Shown here: positions 11,046-21,371 of the stretch, piece after piece
How positions within the stretch are numbered: the first letter of the stretch is position 1
How the letters are laid out: each line of letters opens with the position of its first letter
Assembly: GCA_039707655.1 (NCBI GenBank)
Contig: CM077672.1
Coordinates: 357,636,531 to 357,700,530, forward strand
DNA from: Elymus sibiricus
Lineage: Eukaryota > Streptophyta > Magnoliopsida > Poales > Poaceae
Direction: 5' to 3'
DNA length: 64,000 bases
The notes under the pieces: generated by a model
The model's database searches: none
What the model was told of the DNA's origin: nothing
Seen by the model: only the letters and a program-made list of their open reading frames with translations
Position numbers and translations under genes: made by a program

Positions 11046-11500
11046 TTGCCTAAAAAAAAGCTAAACAAAACCCAGGGTGCCCACACGCACGCACTCGCCG
11101 CCGCGCGTTCCTCTCGTTCTCTCTTCTCCCATGTCCCCGCCGGCGATCCTTTCCGCCGCGGCGCCGCCGGAGACTTCAGGCGACCTCCGCAGCTACGCAG
11201 TGGGTGGCCCCTCCTCGAATCGGCGCCTCCTCTCCTCGAATCAGGTTCGGGTCGGGAAATGCCCCTCTTCTCGCCGTGGATCCTGGCAGAATCCCGACTG
11301 ACCGCGTGCGTGCGTGCGTGCGGGTGCGGCGCAGGTGGTCAAGGACGTGGCGGTGCGGTCGCTGGAGGTTCAAGAAACTCGATCGCCTCCTCCAGTACGT
11401 CGAGAGGTAACCCCCTCGTTCACATCTCTCCCGGCCAGCGATTAGTCGAACACGAACCAGGTCGGAGTAGATTCATGCTCGCGGTAGGTAGGTTGTAGAG
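11046..11500 (+). other. GC-rich first-exon-like fragment
   Basis: The stretch 11090-11410 is strongly GC-rich and open in several plus frames. An ATG lies at 11130 (M-S-P-P-A-I-L-S-A-A-A-P-P). A possible acceptor lies before 11336 (GCGCAG/GTGGTC) and a possible donor at 11407 (GAGAG/GTAACC). It looks like the 5' end of a plant gene whose remaining exons I cannot find downstream. The product is unrecognised, and a truncated gene copy is as likely as a real one. Confidence 0.3.
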
Positions 11501-12685
11501 GAGAAACGATCTATTCTCTAGCAAACTCAAATTTTGTCGATGCATACTAGATATGTAAACAAGAATTTCTTTCTGATTTTGTAGACGAAGACCATGCTAT
11601 CTCAGTATTTCATGACCTCCATCCAATTTGCAAGCAGATCTGGGAGATGGGGATCAGATATTGATATGGCGCCAACTGTTTGGCGCATGCTGGGTTCAAC
11701 ATGTGGATAGGTAGCACGGGGATCCCATGCAAACTGGGTTCAACATGTGAGGACCAGTTCTGTTGCTATCGTGCAATGAGATGCAGACACCCTTTTGATT
11801 GCCATGGGGAAAGCTAGCCAGAATGGTTCAGATGTTCGGTTTTCAACGGTTTTACTTTAGCAGGTGTGAAGCTGACTTGATTAGGTTTGTGATTGTCCTT
11901 AATGTATGTTCTTCATTTTTTTACTAAGGTTGAAAAGAGATTGAGTTTATTGATGCAAGGAACACAACTTGATGAGAAGTGTTGTATCTTAGTTCTGTTG
12001 ATGAGCATTGCATGTGGCATCCATTTCTTAGCGCCTTCTCTGCACTTTCCTGTGGGCCATATGATCAGCTGCAAACCATGGTTTGTGAATTTAGCTGCTA
12101 GCTGAAGGTACGAATAATAGACATGTACTTAATGCAGTACTGACACACTTCTCATTGAGCATTTTCTGGCCTACTGCCTGCTGTACAGTTTAATTGGTTC
12201 ATGCGCGTTCAAATTTTAGGTAACAGTTAAACATCAGTTGCTTGTTTCTACTAAAGAGACCTGCCGGATACTGCTAAATAAAACCTGATTTCCCTTCCAT
12301 GACCTTTTTTTTAACTAGTTTGGTATTTCTTACCCCGAGGACCTTCTCAAGTCCTGAGGGTTCATCACTGCATATAGATTGTACCGCACAGTCATTTCAC
12401 TTTCTTACAGTTTTTATATATTTTTAAGGCCTTACTTAGTGCTAGATTGTACAGAAGTAGAGAGATTAGTTATTGTATTCAATTTAAGTTTAAGTAAAAC
12501 AATGACAGCTAGTGCTGAATTGCTGATTGGCCATGTCCCTGCTTGGTTGCTTGCATGATCAAAAAGCTTTACATAACAATTTCCTTTTCCTATTGCCTAT
12601 TATCTAACTCTCTTACACTATCCAGGTATAAACTATAACAAGCAGAAGACAACATTAGGATCTCTGCACGCATGTTTTTCAGGGG
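11501..12685. other. 3' flank of the first SAUR unit
   Basis: No gene is supported. The part from about 11890 onward (CTTAGTTCTGTTGATGAGC, GCATTGCATGTGGCATCC) has diverged copies at 14820-14920 and 15900-16010. The flanks were therefore duplicated with the SAUR genes. Confidence 0.55.
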
Positions 12686-13111
12686 TTACGAACAGCAAAT
12701 TTGCTGGCTGGCTCCAACAGTTGGCATCACAGAAACAGAGTAGTGGCAAGATATCACCATAGAGCTCAGCAATGCCTTCTCGACCTCGGCAGAGGCATCT
12801 CTGCTGAGCAAGCACATGGCATACTCCATCACTGCAGCATCACAAGGCAGTGTGATCTTTCCATCGCTTGCAAAACCAAACTCTTCCTGGGACATTCTTA
12901 GGAGCTCTCCGAAGACCAGCGTGCTGAGGTACACCAACGGGACCTCGAAACGGCTTCCGTCGGCTGTGTACATGATGCAGTGGCCCTTGACCACTCCAGA
13001 GGTGCAGCATTCTTCATCTTCTTTTGCTGTCGCTGTGAGCCTCTTCCTCCCAAGTGCCGCCACCCTCTGCCATTTCTTTGCCAATTGAGCAAGTCTCTTC
13101 GCGCTAATCAT
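12686..13111 (-). CDS. SAUR: SAUR36-like auxin-responsive protein
   Basis: A 141-residue small auxin-up RNA protein, intronless like the whole family. SAURs are short-lived proteins that favour cell expansion, in Arabidopsis by inhibiting PP2C.D phosphatases that act on plasma-membrane H+-ATPase; that role is inferred from the family. The N-terminus [16 protein letters not shown] is the monocot SAUR signature. The core SAUR domain runs from about residue 46 ([11 protein letters not shown]) through R-F-E-V-P-L-V-Y-L and [11 protein letters not shown] to [12 protein letters not shown]. The Cys-rich tail ends Q-Q-I-C-C-S. The start is fixed by the conserved N-terminus and a TATA box about 120 bp upstream. 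This is the leftmost member of the cluster. Confidence 0.92.
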   Translation of the reverse strand: MISAKRLAQLAKKWQRVAALGRKRLTATAKEDEECCTSGVVKGHCIMYTADGSRFEVPLVYLSTLVFGELLRMSQEEFGFASDGKITLPCDAAVMEYAMCLLSRDASAEVEKALLSSMVISCHYSVSVMPTVGASQQICCS

Positions 13112-13230
13112 GGTTGGTTCTGGGTCTTGTTTTTCAGCTGGAAATCCAGAGAAAGTGAGCTATGGGTGTTGTAGTGCTCAGTTGGTGGTTGATGAGATGA
13201 AGTGATGGTGTTGAGCTTAGCCGCTCCCTG

Positions 13231-13240
13231 AATTTATAGG
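13231..13240 (-). promoter_or_regulatory. TATA box of SAUR at 12686-13111
   Basis: On the minus strand this reads CCTATAAATT, about 120 bp upstream of the ATG. The same word stands at the same place in the other minus-strand SAUR copies. Confidence 0.75.
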
Positions 13241-13361
13241 CAAGGCGAAGGGCATTGTGCTGGTGAAGAGTAGTTGTCACTGTGAAGAGTTGGCAAGGGA
13301 CAAGGCCATGTGATCAGCGCATGCAGTGCTGCAGTATGATTACTTTGGAGTAGATTGTGAT

Positions 13362-13377
13362 GGGGCCAAATGTTTGG
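13362..13377 (-). promoter_or_regulatory. Conserved SAUR upstream motif, copy 1
   Basis: The plus-strand sequence is GGGGCCAAATGTTTGG, 251 bp upstream of the ATG. It recurs with 0-1 changes at similar distances before the SAUR copies at 17029, 20265 and 23283. Function is inferred from position and conservation only. Confidence 0.5.
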
Positions 13378-13399
13378 AGCATGCTGGAGCCAATAGCAG

Positions 13400-15498
13400 T
13401 AGCAATAGTATCATGGCACGATCTATTCTGCGATGCAGATATGGATGTATTCTGTTGAGATATCATCAGTTTCGAAGATCGTGCTATTATTTGGAGCTCC
13501 AAATTGACTCTTGACCAGCTGAAAGGAAAAGAAAGCGCGTCGGACTAATAATCAGGAACTCGTTCATGGCCTTACCAGTCGCCGCTGAACCTTCAGTCTC
13601 AGATTTTTTGTTGATCAGTCGGATGGTGTGCATGCCTTGCTCGACAGACGTTGCTGTTTGTTCACCTCGTGATCTGCTCCATGCATGTCTGGTCTCCAGT
13701 CCAGCATCTCATGTGGTCTCCATTTCATTGTTGCTTCCGCCATTTGGAGTCTAAGTTAGAAAGAAAATAACTCTATTTCAAAAGGTATGTATCGTAATTT
13801 TGTCTCTAAAAAAATTAGTGTAATTTTTGTCCAAAGTTGTACCATGTTTAGCTAGGAAGGTCAAGTGTTCTGCAACTTGCCATAAATTACTGAATCTGCA
13901 GCTGGCTGTTTCAGCTGAGTGTGTTGTTTAATGGAAGTTTTCCTTCGGAAAGTAATTTTGGCAACTAGTTTCCCGTGCATCATATATTCTCTCTCCTCTG
14001 TTTCTGATTTTCGGAGTTTGCAAAAATTGTGAAATAATTCATGGATGCAAGTCGCATCTGTGAAAATTCATACCAGAATATAACTTCTTATGACCTGTAC
14101 AAAAAAGAAAATTTTATATCATATGCATGCTATTTAACTGAGCACTATTCATTTTGATATTGTTTTGTTTTGTCTAGGTCACAAATGGTCATATTATTAG
14201 ATGAATTTTTGCAGGTGCACATCACATAGCATTACTAACATCAATGAATTATTTGGAAAATCAGAAAAAATAGAAAAGAGGAGAGAATATGGGTTGCACA
14301 GGCAACTGTCTGCACGACATCCTCTCTCGTTTTTTTCCTTCTAATTCTAAGCTATGATAATGCGAAACTCATTTGGCGTGCATCTATCACTCCTAATTTG
14401 CCTTTTCTTAATTCGTTGGCAAATTATACTCATGTCTCTTTCAGGAAAAAAACATGTCCAAAATTCATTAGTTTTTAGTTTCTAAAATAGGAGTACACAT
14501 TAGTTGAAGAGAGATGCTACACCTACACCTATGGACGAATTCTTATGGGATTAAAGTTACAGGGTGAGGCGTCAAGATATGGTTGGAAATCAGAGGGGAT
14601 GGGGGGACTCACAGTGAAAATCAGGTTGGAGATATAATATGCAATTGTTTATGCTCCTAATAATTTATTCTCGCTGAACATTCATATGAAATCTTGTGCT
14701 GGTCTAGCACATGATCTAATTGATTTTCGGCATGCCACATGGTAACTGTTTCTTCTTGCATTCCACATCTCTTGGGTACAAGGAGTAGAGGACTAGAACC
14801 AAACCTATAGTGAAGCAACTTGTTGAACAGCGTCATATCTCAGTTCTTGATGGCCTACCTGACTTGTAGCATTGCATGTGCAAGCCATACCTTAGCTCTT
14901 TCTCTTCACTTTCCGGCCTTCAGGAACTCGAACTAGGCTTTCGGGCCTTCAGCCAGCTGCGTGCCTGAAGATTGTGAAGAACATGCATATACCAAATCTT
15001 GTGCCCACACACTTGTTATTGAGCATTTTTCAGGCCTAGCCCCTACTACCTTTAAAGTTTTGTGGCCTTGTACTCGTAAATTAATCCGCTTTCTGTAACA
15101 TTTTGTGTTTTTACCCTAGCTTCGGTACGCATTTCCCCCTCTGCGAGTTCACCATTGAAAATGGCTCATCTTCCACCTTGTCATTTTACTACTTCAATTT
15201 TTTTGGATCTTTTAATTCCCTTACTTAGCTTATAGATTGTAAAGAAACATCTAAAAATAGAATCACAACCATTCTTTGTTCATTGGGCAGTCGTATGCAA
15301 TTAAAATCTAATCGAAGAATGGGTTTGAACTGCTGGTTGGCCAGAATACTGCTTTGTTGATTTGATAATCTCATTGCTATACATATATTTTTCCTTTTCC
15401 TATTTTCTGTTATCTAACTATCTTATACTATCCAGGCAAGCTACAAAAAAAGACTCAGAAGACAGCATCAGGGTCTCTGCATGCATGTTTTTCAGGAG
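13400..15498. other. Spacer between SAUR units 1 and 2
   Basis: No gene is supported. It contains a probable foldback MITE (13968-14306). From about 14790 it carries a diverged copy of the SAUR 3' flank (CATATCTCAGTTCTTGATGG and following), which continues to the SAUR pseudogene at 15499. Confidence 0.5.
13968..14306. mobile_element. Probable foldback MITE, ~340 bp
   Basis: The left end (GTTTCCCGTGCATCATATA then TTCTCTCTCCTC) and the complement of the right end (GTTGCCTGTGCAACCCATA then TTCTCTCCTC) match over about 30 bp. Weaker similarity continues through CTGATTTTC and AATAATTCATTG. I could not fix a target duplication, so the superfamily is open. Confidence 0.5.
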
Positions 15499-15782
15499 CT
15501 ACAAACAACAAATTTGTTGGCTGGCTCCAACAGTAGACATTGCACGACCAGTGTAGTGGCAAGATATCCTCAGGAGCTCGCCGAAGACCGTTGTGCTGAG
15601 GTACTCCAGTGGGACCTCGAAACGCCTCCCATCGGCCGTGTACATGACACAGTGACCCCTGGCTGGTACAGAAATGCAGCAATGTTGATCTTCCCTGGCC
15701 GACCCTGTGAGCCTCTTCCTCCCAAGTGCTTCCCCCTCTGCCACTTCTTCGCCAATTGCGCAAGTCTTTTGGCACTGGCCAT
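15499..15782 (-). pseudogene. SAUR pseudogene: 1-bp loss and internal deletion
   Basis: The ATG at 15782 opens the usual [16 protein letters not shown]. One T is then missing after the W-Q-R codons (near 15733), so the frame shifts. The family frame resumes with [11 protein letters not shown] and [18 protein letters not shown]. It jumps straight to I-S-C-H-Y, having lost about 47 codons including M-S-Q-E-E-F-G-F and P-C-D-A-A-V-M-E-Y. The junction at about 15565-15570 sits on a 3-bp ATC shared by both parents. Upstream, homology to other SAUR promoters stops near 15870, before the TATA box. It is dead as a SAUR. Confidence 0.85.
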
Positions 15783-16615
15783 GGTTGGTTCTCGATCTTT
15801 GTGAGAATTTGAAGAAGTATGTGCTATGGATGTTGCTGTGCTCAGTTGGTGGATGAGCTGATGAAGTGAGAACCACGGTTCACCAAACGTATAGTGCAGC
15901 AACTTTTTGAACAGTGTCATACCTCTGTTCTGTTAACGGCCTAACAGACTTGCATGTGGAAGCCATTCCTTAGCTCTTTCTATGCACCTTCCTTTGGTGC
16001 TTCAACCAGCTGCATGCCTGAAGATTTTGAGTAACAGACATGTAACAAATCCTTGCACCGACACGACACACTTGTCATTGCGTGTCTTTCAGGCCTAGTT
16101 CCTAGTCCTACTACCTTCTTTAAAGTTTTGTGGGTTGCCTTATACTCGTAAATAAACCTGCTTTCTGTTCATTTTGTGTTTTTATCCTAGTTTTTGTATG
16201 CCTTATATTTCCCCCGCAAGAGTTCACCATTTAAAATGACTGCTCTTCCACCTCGTCGTTTCATTAATTAACAATTTATTTGATCATTTATTGGCCTGAC
16301 TTGGATGATATAGATTGTAAAGAAACTTGTTGTGAATTCTCCTAGCAGCAGTATGAAACTATCACATCTAAAAGTAGTTGCAACCATTGTTGGTTCACTG
16401 GACAGTTGTATGCAACTAAAATGTGAGAGAAGTATGGCTGCAAGCCTGCAATTGCTAGTTGCCAGAATGCTGCTTTGTTGCTTTGATGATCAGATTGCTA
16501 TACATACAGAAAACAGTTCTTCTAGTGTCTGTTATCTAACTATCTTACACCATCCAGGCAAGCTACATAAAACAGAAGCCAATATCAGGGTCTCTGCATT
16601 CATATTCTTCAGAAG
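15783..16615. other. Spacer between SAUR pseudogene and next SAUR
   Basis: Only about 90 bp of SAUR leader remain (to 15870). The rest is the 3' flank of the next SAUR unit, matching 14800-15480 and 22480-22850 in words such as TGTTATCTAACTATCTTACA and CATCCAGGCAAGCTACA. No gene is supported. Confidence 0.55.
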
Positions 16616-17029
16616 CTACAAAGAACAAATTTGTTGGCTAGGCATCACACAGCCCATGTAATGGCAAGACATCACCATAGAGCTCAGCAATGCACTCTCG
16701 ACCTCGACGGAGGCATTTCTCCTGAGCAAGCACATGGCATACTCCATCACTGCAGCATCACAAGGCAGTGTGATCTTGCCATCGGTTGCAAAGCCAAACT
16801 CCTCCTGGGACATCCTGAGGAGCTCGTTGAAGACCGATGTGCTGAGGTACAGCAACGGTACCTCGAAACGCCTCCCGTCGGCCGTGTACATGACACAGTG
16901 GCCCTTGGCTGGTACAGAAGTGCAGCAGTCTTGATCTTCTTTGGCTGACACTGTGAGCCTCTTCCTCCCAAGTGCTTCTACCCTCTGCCACTTCTTTGCC
17001 AATTGAGCAAGTCTCTTGGCACCGGCCAT
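16616..17029 (-). CDS. SAUR: SAUR36-like auxin-responsive protein
   Basis: An intact 137-residue, intronless SAUR. It opens [23 protein letters not shown]. The core domain carries [33 protein letters not shown] and [17 protein letters not shown]. It is very close to the copy at 22858-23283, differing mainly by four residues lost near the C-terminus (V-M-P-S-Q-Q). A TATA box lies about 125 bp upstream and the shared upstream motif 254 bp upstream. It is expected to promote cell expansion in response to auxin, by family analogy. Confidence 0.92.
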   Translation of the reverse strand: MAGAKRLAQLAKKWQRVEALGRKRLTVSAKEDQDCCTSVPAKGHCVMYTADGRRFEVPLLYLSTSVFNELLRMSQEEFGFATDGKITLPCDAAVMEYAMCLLRRNASVEVESALLSSMVMSCHYMGCVMPSQQICSL

Positions 17030-17152
17030 AGTTGATTCTCGGTCTTTTGAGTTTTCAGCTGGAGATCTGAAGAAGTGAGCTATGGATGTTGCAGTGCTCA
17101 GTTGGTGGGTGAGCTGATGAAGAAGTGATGGTGTTGAGCTAGACGCTTGCTG

Positions 17153-17162
17153 AATTTATAGG
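17153..17162 (-). promoter_or_regulatory. TATA box of SAUR at 16616-17029
   Basis: On the minus strand this is CCTATAAATT, about 125 bp upstream of the ATG and identical to the box of the 12686 copy. Confidence 0.75.
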
Positions 17163-17283
17163 CCAGGGGAAGGACATCCTGACGGTGAACTGTGCTTGTC
17201 ACTGAGAAAAGTTGGCAGGGGACAAGGCCATGGGATCTGTGCATGCAGCGTTGCAACATGATTAGTTTGGATTAGATTGCGGT

Positions 17284-17299
17284 GGGGCCTAATGTTTGG
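17284..17299 (-). promoter_or_regulatory. Conserved SAUR upstream motif, copy 2
   Basis: The plus-strand GGGGCCTAATGTTTGG has one change from the other copies and starts 254 bp upstream of the ATG at 17029. Confidence 0.5.
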
Positions 17300-17565
17300 T
17301 GTATGCTGTTAGGCATTGGTCTCCACCATGTGATTAGATTGGATTGGATTGCACCTGTCAGTGCAAAAAGGCAGGGTGGGACTAGTCTCAATTTTTTTCC
17401 TTTTTGCATGGAGGCAGGGTAGCACGTAACATGTAGGTGCCGTAGTGTGCTTTGCTTGCACATTAACAGTGTTTGGCAGGTGAGAAGGCATGAGCTTGGT
17501 GAGTGCAATGGTGGTTCCCAAGGGAGGCAGGGAGATTCAGATAATGGCCATGCTTGTGTGTTCTT

Positions 17566-18440
17566 TTTTTTTTCGAAACGGAGGCAAAAGATTTGCCTCA
17601 TCGATTAAATTAGGGGAGAATAGAGTTTTGCAGTGTTACACAAGGCCGATGGACGGCATGACAATTACTCGCGTGATATAATTTTCCCTAACTGCTTTGC
17701 CCCCGCAGTGACCCAAAGGTTGGCCTCCTCGTGGATAAGCTTCAGAAGGATTGGTGGCGGCGTAGCCTTGTGGCGGAACACCCTAGCATTCCGCTCGTTC
17801 CATATCGTCCAAGACACGAGCATGGTAAGGGAGGCCATGGCTCGTCGTTCCGGGGTGCTCGAATTAGTGCGTTTATCCCACCACCCAAGCAGGGATTCTT
17901 CTAGGTGCCAGCTAGCAGTGTCCATGTGCATCAGGCCATATTTGTCGATGAGCATCCGCCAAAGCCTAGTAGTGAATCGGCACTTAACGAAGAGGTGAAT
18001 ACCCGACTCGTGCACCTGTTTGCAAAGGGGGCAAAGTCCGCAGTTTGCCCATCCACGCCGCTCGAGTCTGTCGGCAGTCCAGATCCGATCTTGCAAGGCA
18101 AGCCAAGAGAAGAATTTGACCTTCGGTGGCGCCCACATCCTCCAGACCATGGAATCCATGGGGGATAGCATCATCCCCAGAAATTGCGCCTTGTACGCGG
18201 TGGACGCCGAATATGAACCATCCGTAGAGTGCTTCCAGATAATGTCATCCTCGGAGTGCTCGTCGAGGTGGAAGTCGTTGAGGAGCATCCATAGCGTAAA
18301 GAATTCGCGCACATGGTGGCCAGTGATGACAGTGTCTCGTTTGATGTTGAGCATCCAGGCATTCTCATTGATAGCCTCCCGCACCTTCCAGTTCTTTTTC
18401 CTCGAGGCCTCGAAGATGAGAGGCGCAATTTCCTTTGGCT
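17566..18440 (-). mobile_element. 5'-truncated L1-type LINE with intact target duplication
   Basis: The insertion is flanked by an exact 15-bp duplication TGCTTGTGTGTTCTT (17551-17565 and 18441-18455). The T run right after the left copy is the poly(A) tail of a minus-strand element. The 239-codon frame 17665-18384 encodes the C-terminal reverse-transcriptase region with its zinc-binding end. It shows P-P-K-V-K-F-F-S-W-L-A, then C-x2-C-x2-C and H-L-F-V-K-C, the zf-RVT pattern of plant LINEs. The frame is still open, and together with the perfect duplication this implies a fairly recent insertion. The 5' truncation is typical of target-primed reverse transcription. It landed in SAUR promoter-like DNA. 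Confidence 0.88.
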
Positions 18441-19820
18441 TGCTTGTGTGTTCTTGGTTCTGAGGTATCTTGCTCAGAAATTCTTTATCTGTGAGTTTGT
18501 TGATGAAGTGGTGGTGTACTACTATCTAGCCCATGAATATATAGGCACTGACATATGACTAATTTGCATTTGGCAGGGGACAAGGCCATGAGCTTGGCGC
18601 ATGCAATGGTGGCTGTAAAGGGCAGCAGCCAGATTCAGATCGGATTTTGCTGGGCCATGGCTTTCTGTATAGGCAAAGGTACTGGACTACTTGCTAGGCA
18701 CTCAGATGCAGTACAGTCCTTGATGCTTAACTCGGTAGATTCATTTTACAACCATCCGGGGTCCAGGATTTAGGGATGTGCTCTTTTCTGTTCAGTATTC
18801 TATACCAAGAGATTGGAAGATATGCTGATTCAGAAGCAATCACTTTAATGATCTGATGACCTATATCTGTGCCTTTGCTCCAACCGCGTGATTGCAATTA
18901 GGTGAGGTGCAGAGCTAGCGTCATAGGGGACATGGCACATGATGGTCCGGGAGCCTTTCACAGGCAGATGCGGAGTTCACTTCACTGCTTTCGGGTGTCT
19001 ACTTTGCACTTACAGCTGCAGCTGCATGTTAGGTGTTTGCTGGTTTGACAGTGCTTTGATTGCTTCAGATCTGGCAGGTTGCTGGGAAGTTCCATATCTC
19101 ATTGTCCACCCATGGTCTGCATGGTTTCTAGCATAGCATGTGTCAGCCATTTCCCTGTATCTTCCTTGCATTTAGCTGGGCAGTTGAGGGTTTCTAGGTC
19201 ACAGCCTTGATTCTTATCCAAGGGCTTGTCATTAGTTCCATGTTGGTATTTCTTTTGGGGAAGTGAGCATCCTGTGATGCGAGTTGCATATTTGTTACTT
19301 TATTTTAGATATTGAACCCAGCCTTTCCTGATGATTTACTTGGACATCCATGACACAAAGATAGCATGAAAATTCATTTGCCAAGTACAAATCATGATGA
19401 GCTTATTCTGCATGACAGACCCAATTTCTGAACGCTAGTAGGTTTGCTGGTCCTGACTTGAGTATAATTCGACGAATTTGTCATCAGTTGAACAACTTGC
19501 AGTAGCCTTTGACCAAAGGTCACCTCCCTAATCCATCTGCCAGGACTTACCTGCCCAACCTACACATTCTTTGTAATAACCTGTGTCTGAGGCCATTTAA
19601 TTGCAAAGAAAAATTTTGTCGACGCTTACTGCTTAGGTCCTAAAAAACTGTGATCAATCATTTATTTTTGGAACAAAGTATATGCATACATTGAAAGAAC
19701 AATGTCTCTAACTATTGTCCATCTTCCTTGATTGCTTCTTTGCTAGCAAGATCAAAATGCTACACATAAACTGTTTTCCTTAGTCTATTTTTCTATATCT
19801 CTGCAGATGGTAATCACTAA
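18441..19820. other. Promoter-like remnant of a lost SAUR, then spacer
   Basis: 18456-18560 keeps SAUR leader-like words (TTGATGAAGTGGTGGTG) and a minus-strand TATA-like CCTATATATTC near 18538. 18575-18650 matches 17478-17550 (CATGAGCTTGG, GCAATGGTGG, CAGATTCAGAT). These are flanks of a SAUR unit whose coding part is missing. The remainder to 19820 shows no gene. Confidence 0.45.
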
Positions 19821-20265
19821 TCAGGAGCTGCAGACACCAAAATGCTGGCTAATTCCCAGATGTGGCTCCACATGATAGTGGCATGGCATCGCCATGGTGT
19901 TGAGGAACGCGGCCTCCATCTCTGCGGTGGCACTTCTCCTGAGCAGGCACATGGCATACTCCATCATCGATGCGTGGCAGCTTCATTCTGCCACCGTCAA
20001 CGCCTGTGAAGCCGAACTCCTCTTGGGACATCCTCAAGAGCTCTCCGAAGACGGTTGTGCCGAGGAACGCAAGCGACACCTCAAACCTCACACCATCAGC
20101 TGTGTACACGATGAAGTGGCCCTTGCCGGCCACCGGCGAGCATGATGTGCCACATGGCCCTCCGGTTTCCTCCCCTGACGTTGATGAGGTGAGACTCTTC
20201 CTCCCCATAGCCGCCATCCTCTGCCACTTCTTAGCCAGCCGAGCGATGTTCTTGGCACTCATCAT
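19821..20265 (-). pseudogene. SAUR with a late frameshift
   Basis: Translation from the ATG pair at 20265 gives M-M-S-A-K-N-I-A-R-L-A-K-K-W-Q-R and a normal SAUR core: [27 protein letters not shown] and M-K-L-P. An indel near 19965-19972 then throws the frame. In place of the family D-A-A-V-M-E-Y the original frame reads R-I-D-D-G-V-C and runs to a stop at about 19849. The shifted frame restores [10 protein letters not shown] and ends in TGA at 19821. The longer upstream open frame to 20613 is promoter DNA. A protein with an altered C-terminal third is possible, but the copy is probably non-functional. It is divergent with the SAUR at 20910. Confidence 0.75.
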
Positions 20266-20370
20266 GGTAGTTTCTTGTGTTTCTGGAAACTGGTGAAATT
20301 CTTTTGCTAGTTGGAGATTTGAACACCTTTGTGGATGAAGTGGTGGTGTTAGGAGGGCATTTAGCCATAG

Positions 20371-20379
20371 ATTTATAGC
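20371..20379 (-). promoter_or_regulatory. TATA box of SAUR at 19821-20265
   Basis: On the minus strand this is GCTATAAAT, about 110 bp upstream of the ATG, matching the placement in sister genes. Confidence 0.7.
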
Positions 20380-20509
20380 CCAGTGGGTAAAGCGGGCGCC
20401 CACATATGGTGGAGTGTGTGGTGGTTGGGCAGGAGACAATGCGATGTGTATGGTATGTGCGATGCTGCAGTTTTGTAGGTGCTGTGATCTGATCTGGATC
20501 AGGTCTGCT

Positions 20510-20525
20510 GGGGCCAAGTGTTTGG
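20510..20525 (-). promoter_or_regulatory. Conserved SAUR upstream motif, copy 3
   Basis: The plus-strand GGGGCCAAGTGTTTGG starts 245 bp upstream of the ATG at 20265. Because the next SAUR is divergent, it also lies 385 bp upstream of the ATG at 20910. Confidence 0.5.
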
Positions 20526-20776
20526 CACTTGCCGGAGCTTGCGCTGGACGTCTCGCCTGCACAGCCATGTTGATCGGTTTGCTGAGAAAATGGCACGAGC
20601 ACGAGGACCCCATGCGGCTCTCTAACCAAAATCATTCACCACGTTTGGTGTCTGCAGCTAGTTCCAACAACATTGCACACAGAGCACTCATGGCATTGTC
20701 CCCTGCCCAACGCTCTCTCTGATAGCTACACACAACCCACCCGCATATGCACTGCCATGAGTCCTCTCTTCCTTCT

Positions 20777-20784
20777 ACTATAAA
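20777..20784 (+). promoter_or_regulatory. TATA box of SAUR at 20910-21371
   Basis: CTATAAAT lies 126 bp upstream of the ATG at 20910, in the 644-bp spacer shared with the divergent SAUR pseudogene. Confidence 0.75.
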
Positions 20785-20909
20785 TCCATGTCCTGCTCAA
20801 CACAAACTTCTTCATCTCATTTGCGAGGAACATCGCAATCTACAACACACCTTCAGACTTTCAGAGCCAAAGTGAAATTTAGCCAACCAGGAACACATCA
20901 GACTCAACC

Positions 20910-21371
20910 ATGATCCATCCAAAGAAGCTTGCTCAGCTGGCCAAGAAGTGCCAGTGGATGTTGGCGGCTGGAACCGGTGCCCACCGCTGGCAGGCCTCAG
21001 ACACGGCCGACGACGAATGCTGCAGCACAGTGTCGTCTGTGGTTGCCGATGAGGGCCACTGCGTGGTGTACGCAGCCGACGGAGAACGGTTCGAGGTCCC
21101 TTTGGCATACCTCGGGACGACGGTCTTCGCCGAGCTCCTGAGGATGTCAGAGGACGAGTTTGGCTTTGCAAGCGGCAGCGAGGGAGGAAGGATCACGCTG
21201 CCCTGCGACGCCACAGTGATGGAGTACGTCTTGTGCCTGGTCAGGAGAGAGGCCTCTGAGGAGGTTGAAAAGGCGTTCTTGAGCTCCATTGCTGGGCACT
21301 GCCACAGTTACAGTGCGAGCTGCATGGCCTCATCAATGGGACTTAGCCATCAATTTGCTCTTTGTACTTAG
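20910..21371 (+). CDS. SAUR: SAUR36-like auxin-responsive protein, divergent copy
   Basis: An intact 153-residue SAUR, the only intact plus-strand one. It starts M-I-H-P-K-K-L-A-Q-L-A-K-K-C-Q-W. An insertion-rich linker with many small residues leads to the core E-G-H-C-V-V-Y-A-A-D-G-E-R-F-E-V-P-L-A-Y-L-G-T-T-V-F. L-L-R-M-S-E-D-E-F-G-F-A-S-G-S-E-G-G and L-P-C-D-A-T-V-M-E-Y follow. It is the most diverged intact copy, with Q-W for the usual Q-R and Y-A-A for Y-T-A. It has its own TATA box. It shares a short divergent promoter region with the frameshifted SAUR on the other strand. Role by family: auxin-linked cell expansion. Confidence 0.92.
   Translation: MIHPKKLAQLAKKCQWMLAAGTGAHRWQASDTADDECCSTVSSVVADEGHCVVYAADGERFEVPLAYLGTTVFAELLRMSEDEFGFASGSEGGRITLPCDATVMEYVLCLVRREASEEVEKAFLSSIAGHCHSYSASCMASSMGLSHQFALCT

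Noticed and set aside
12701..13174. Plus-strand frames opposite the SAUR at 12686-13111 (and similar ones opposite the other SAURs)
   Set aside because: They repeat in each SAUR copy simply because the genes are paralogous; no independent motif or promoter supports them.
20266..20613. 116-residue N-terminal extension of the minus-strand SAUR
   Set aside because: The stretch contains the TATA box and promoter motif; the family N-terminus begins at 20265.
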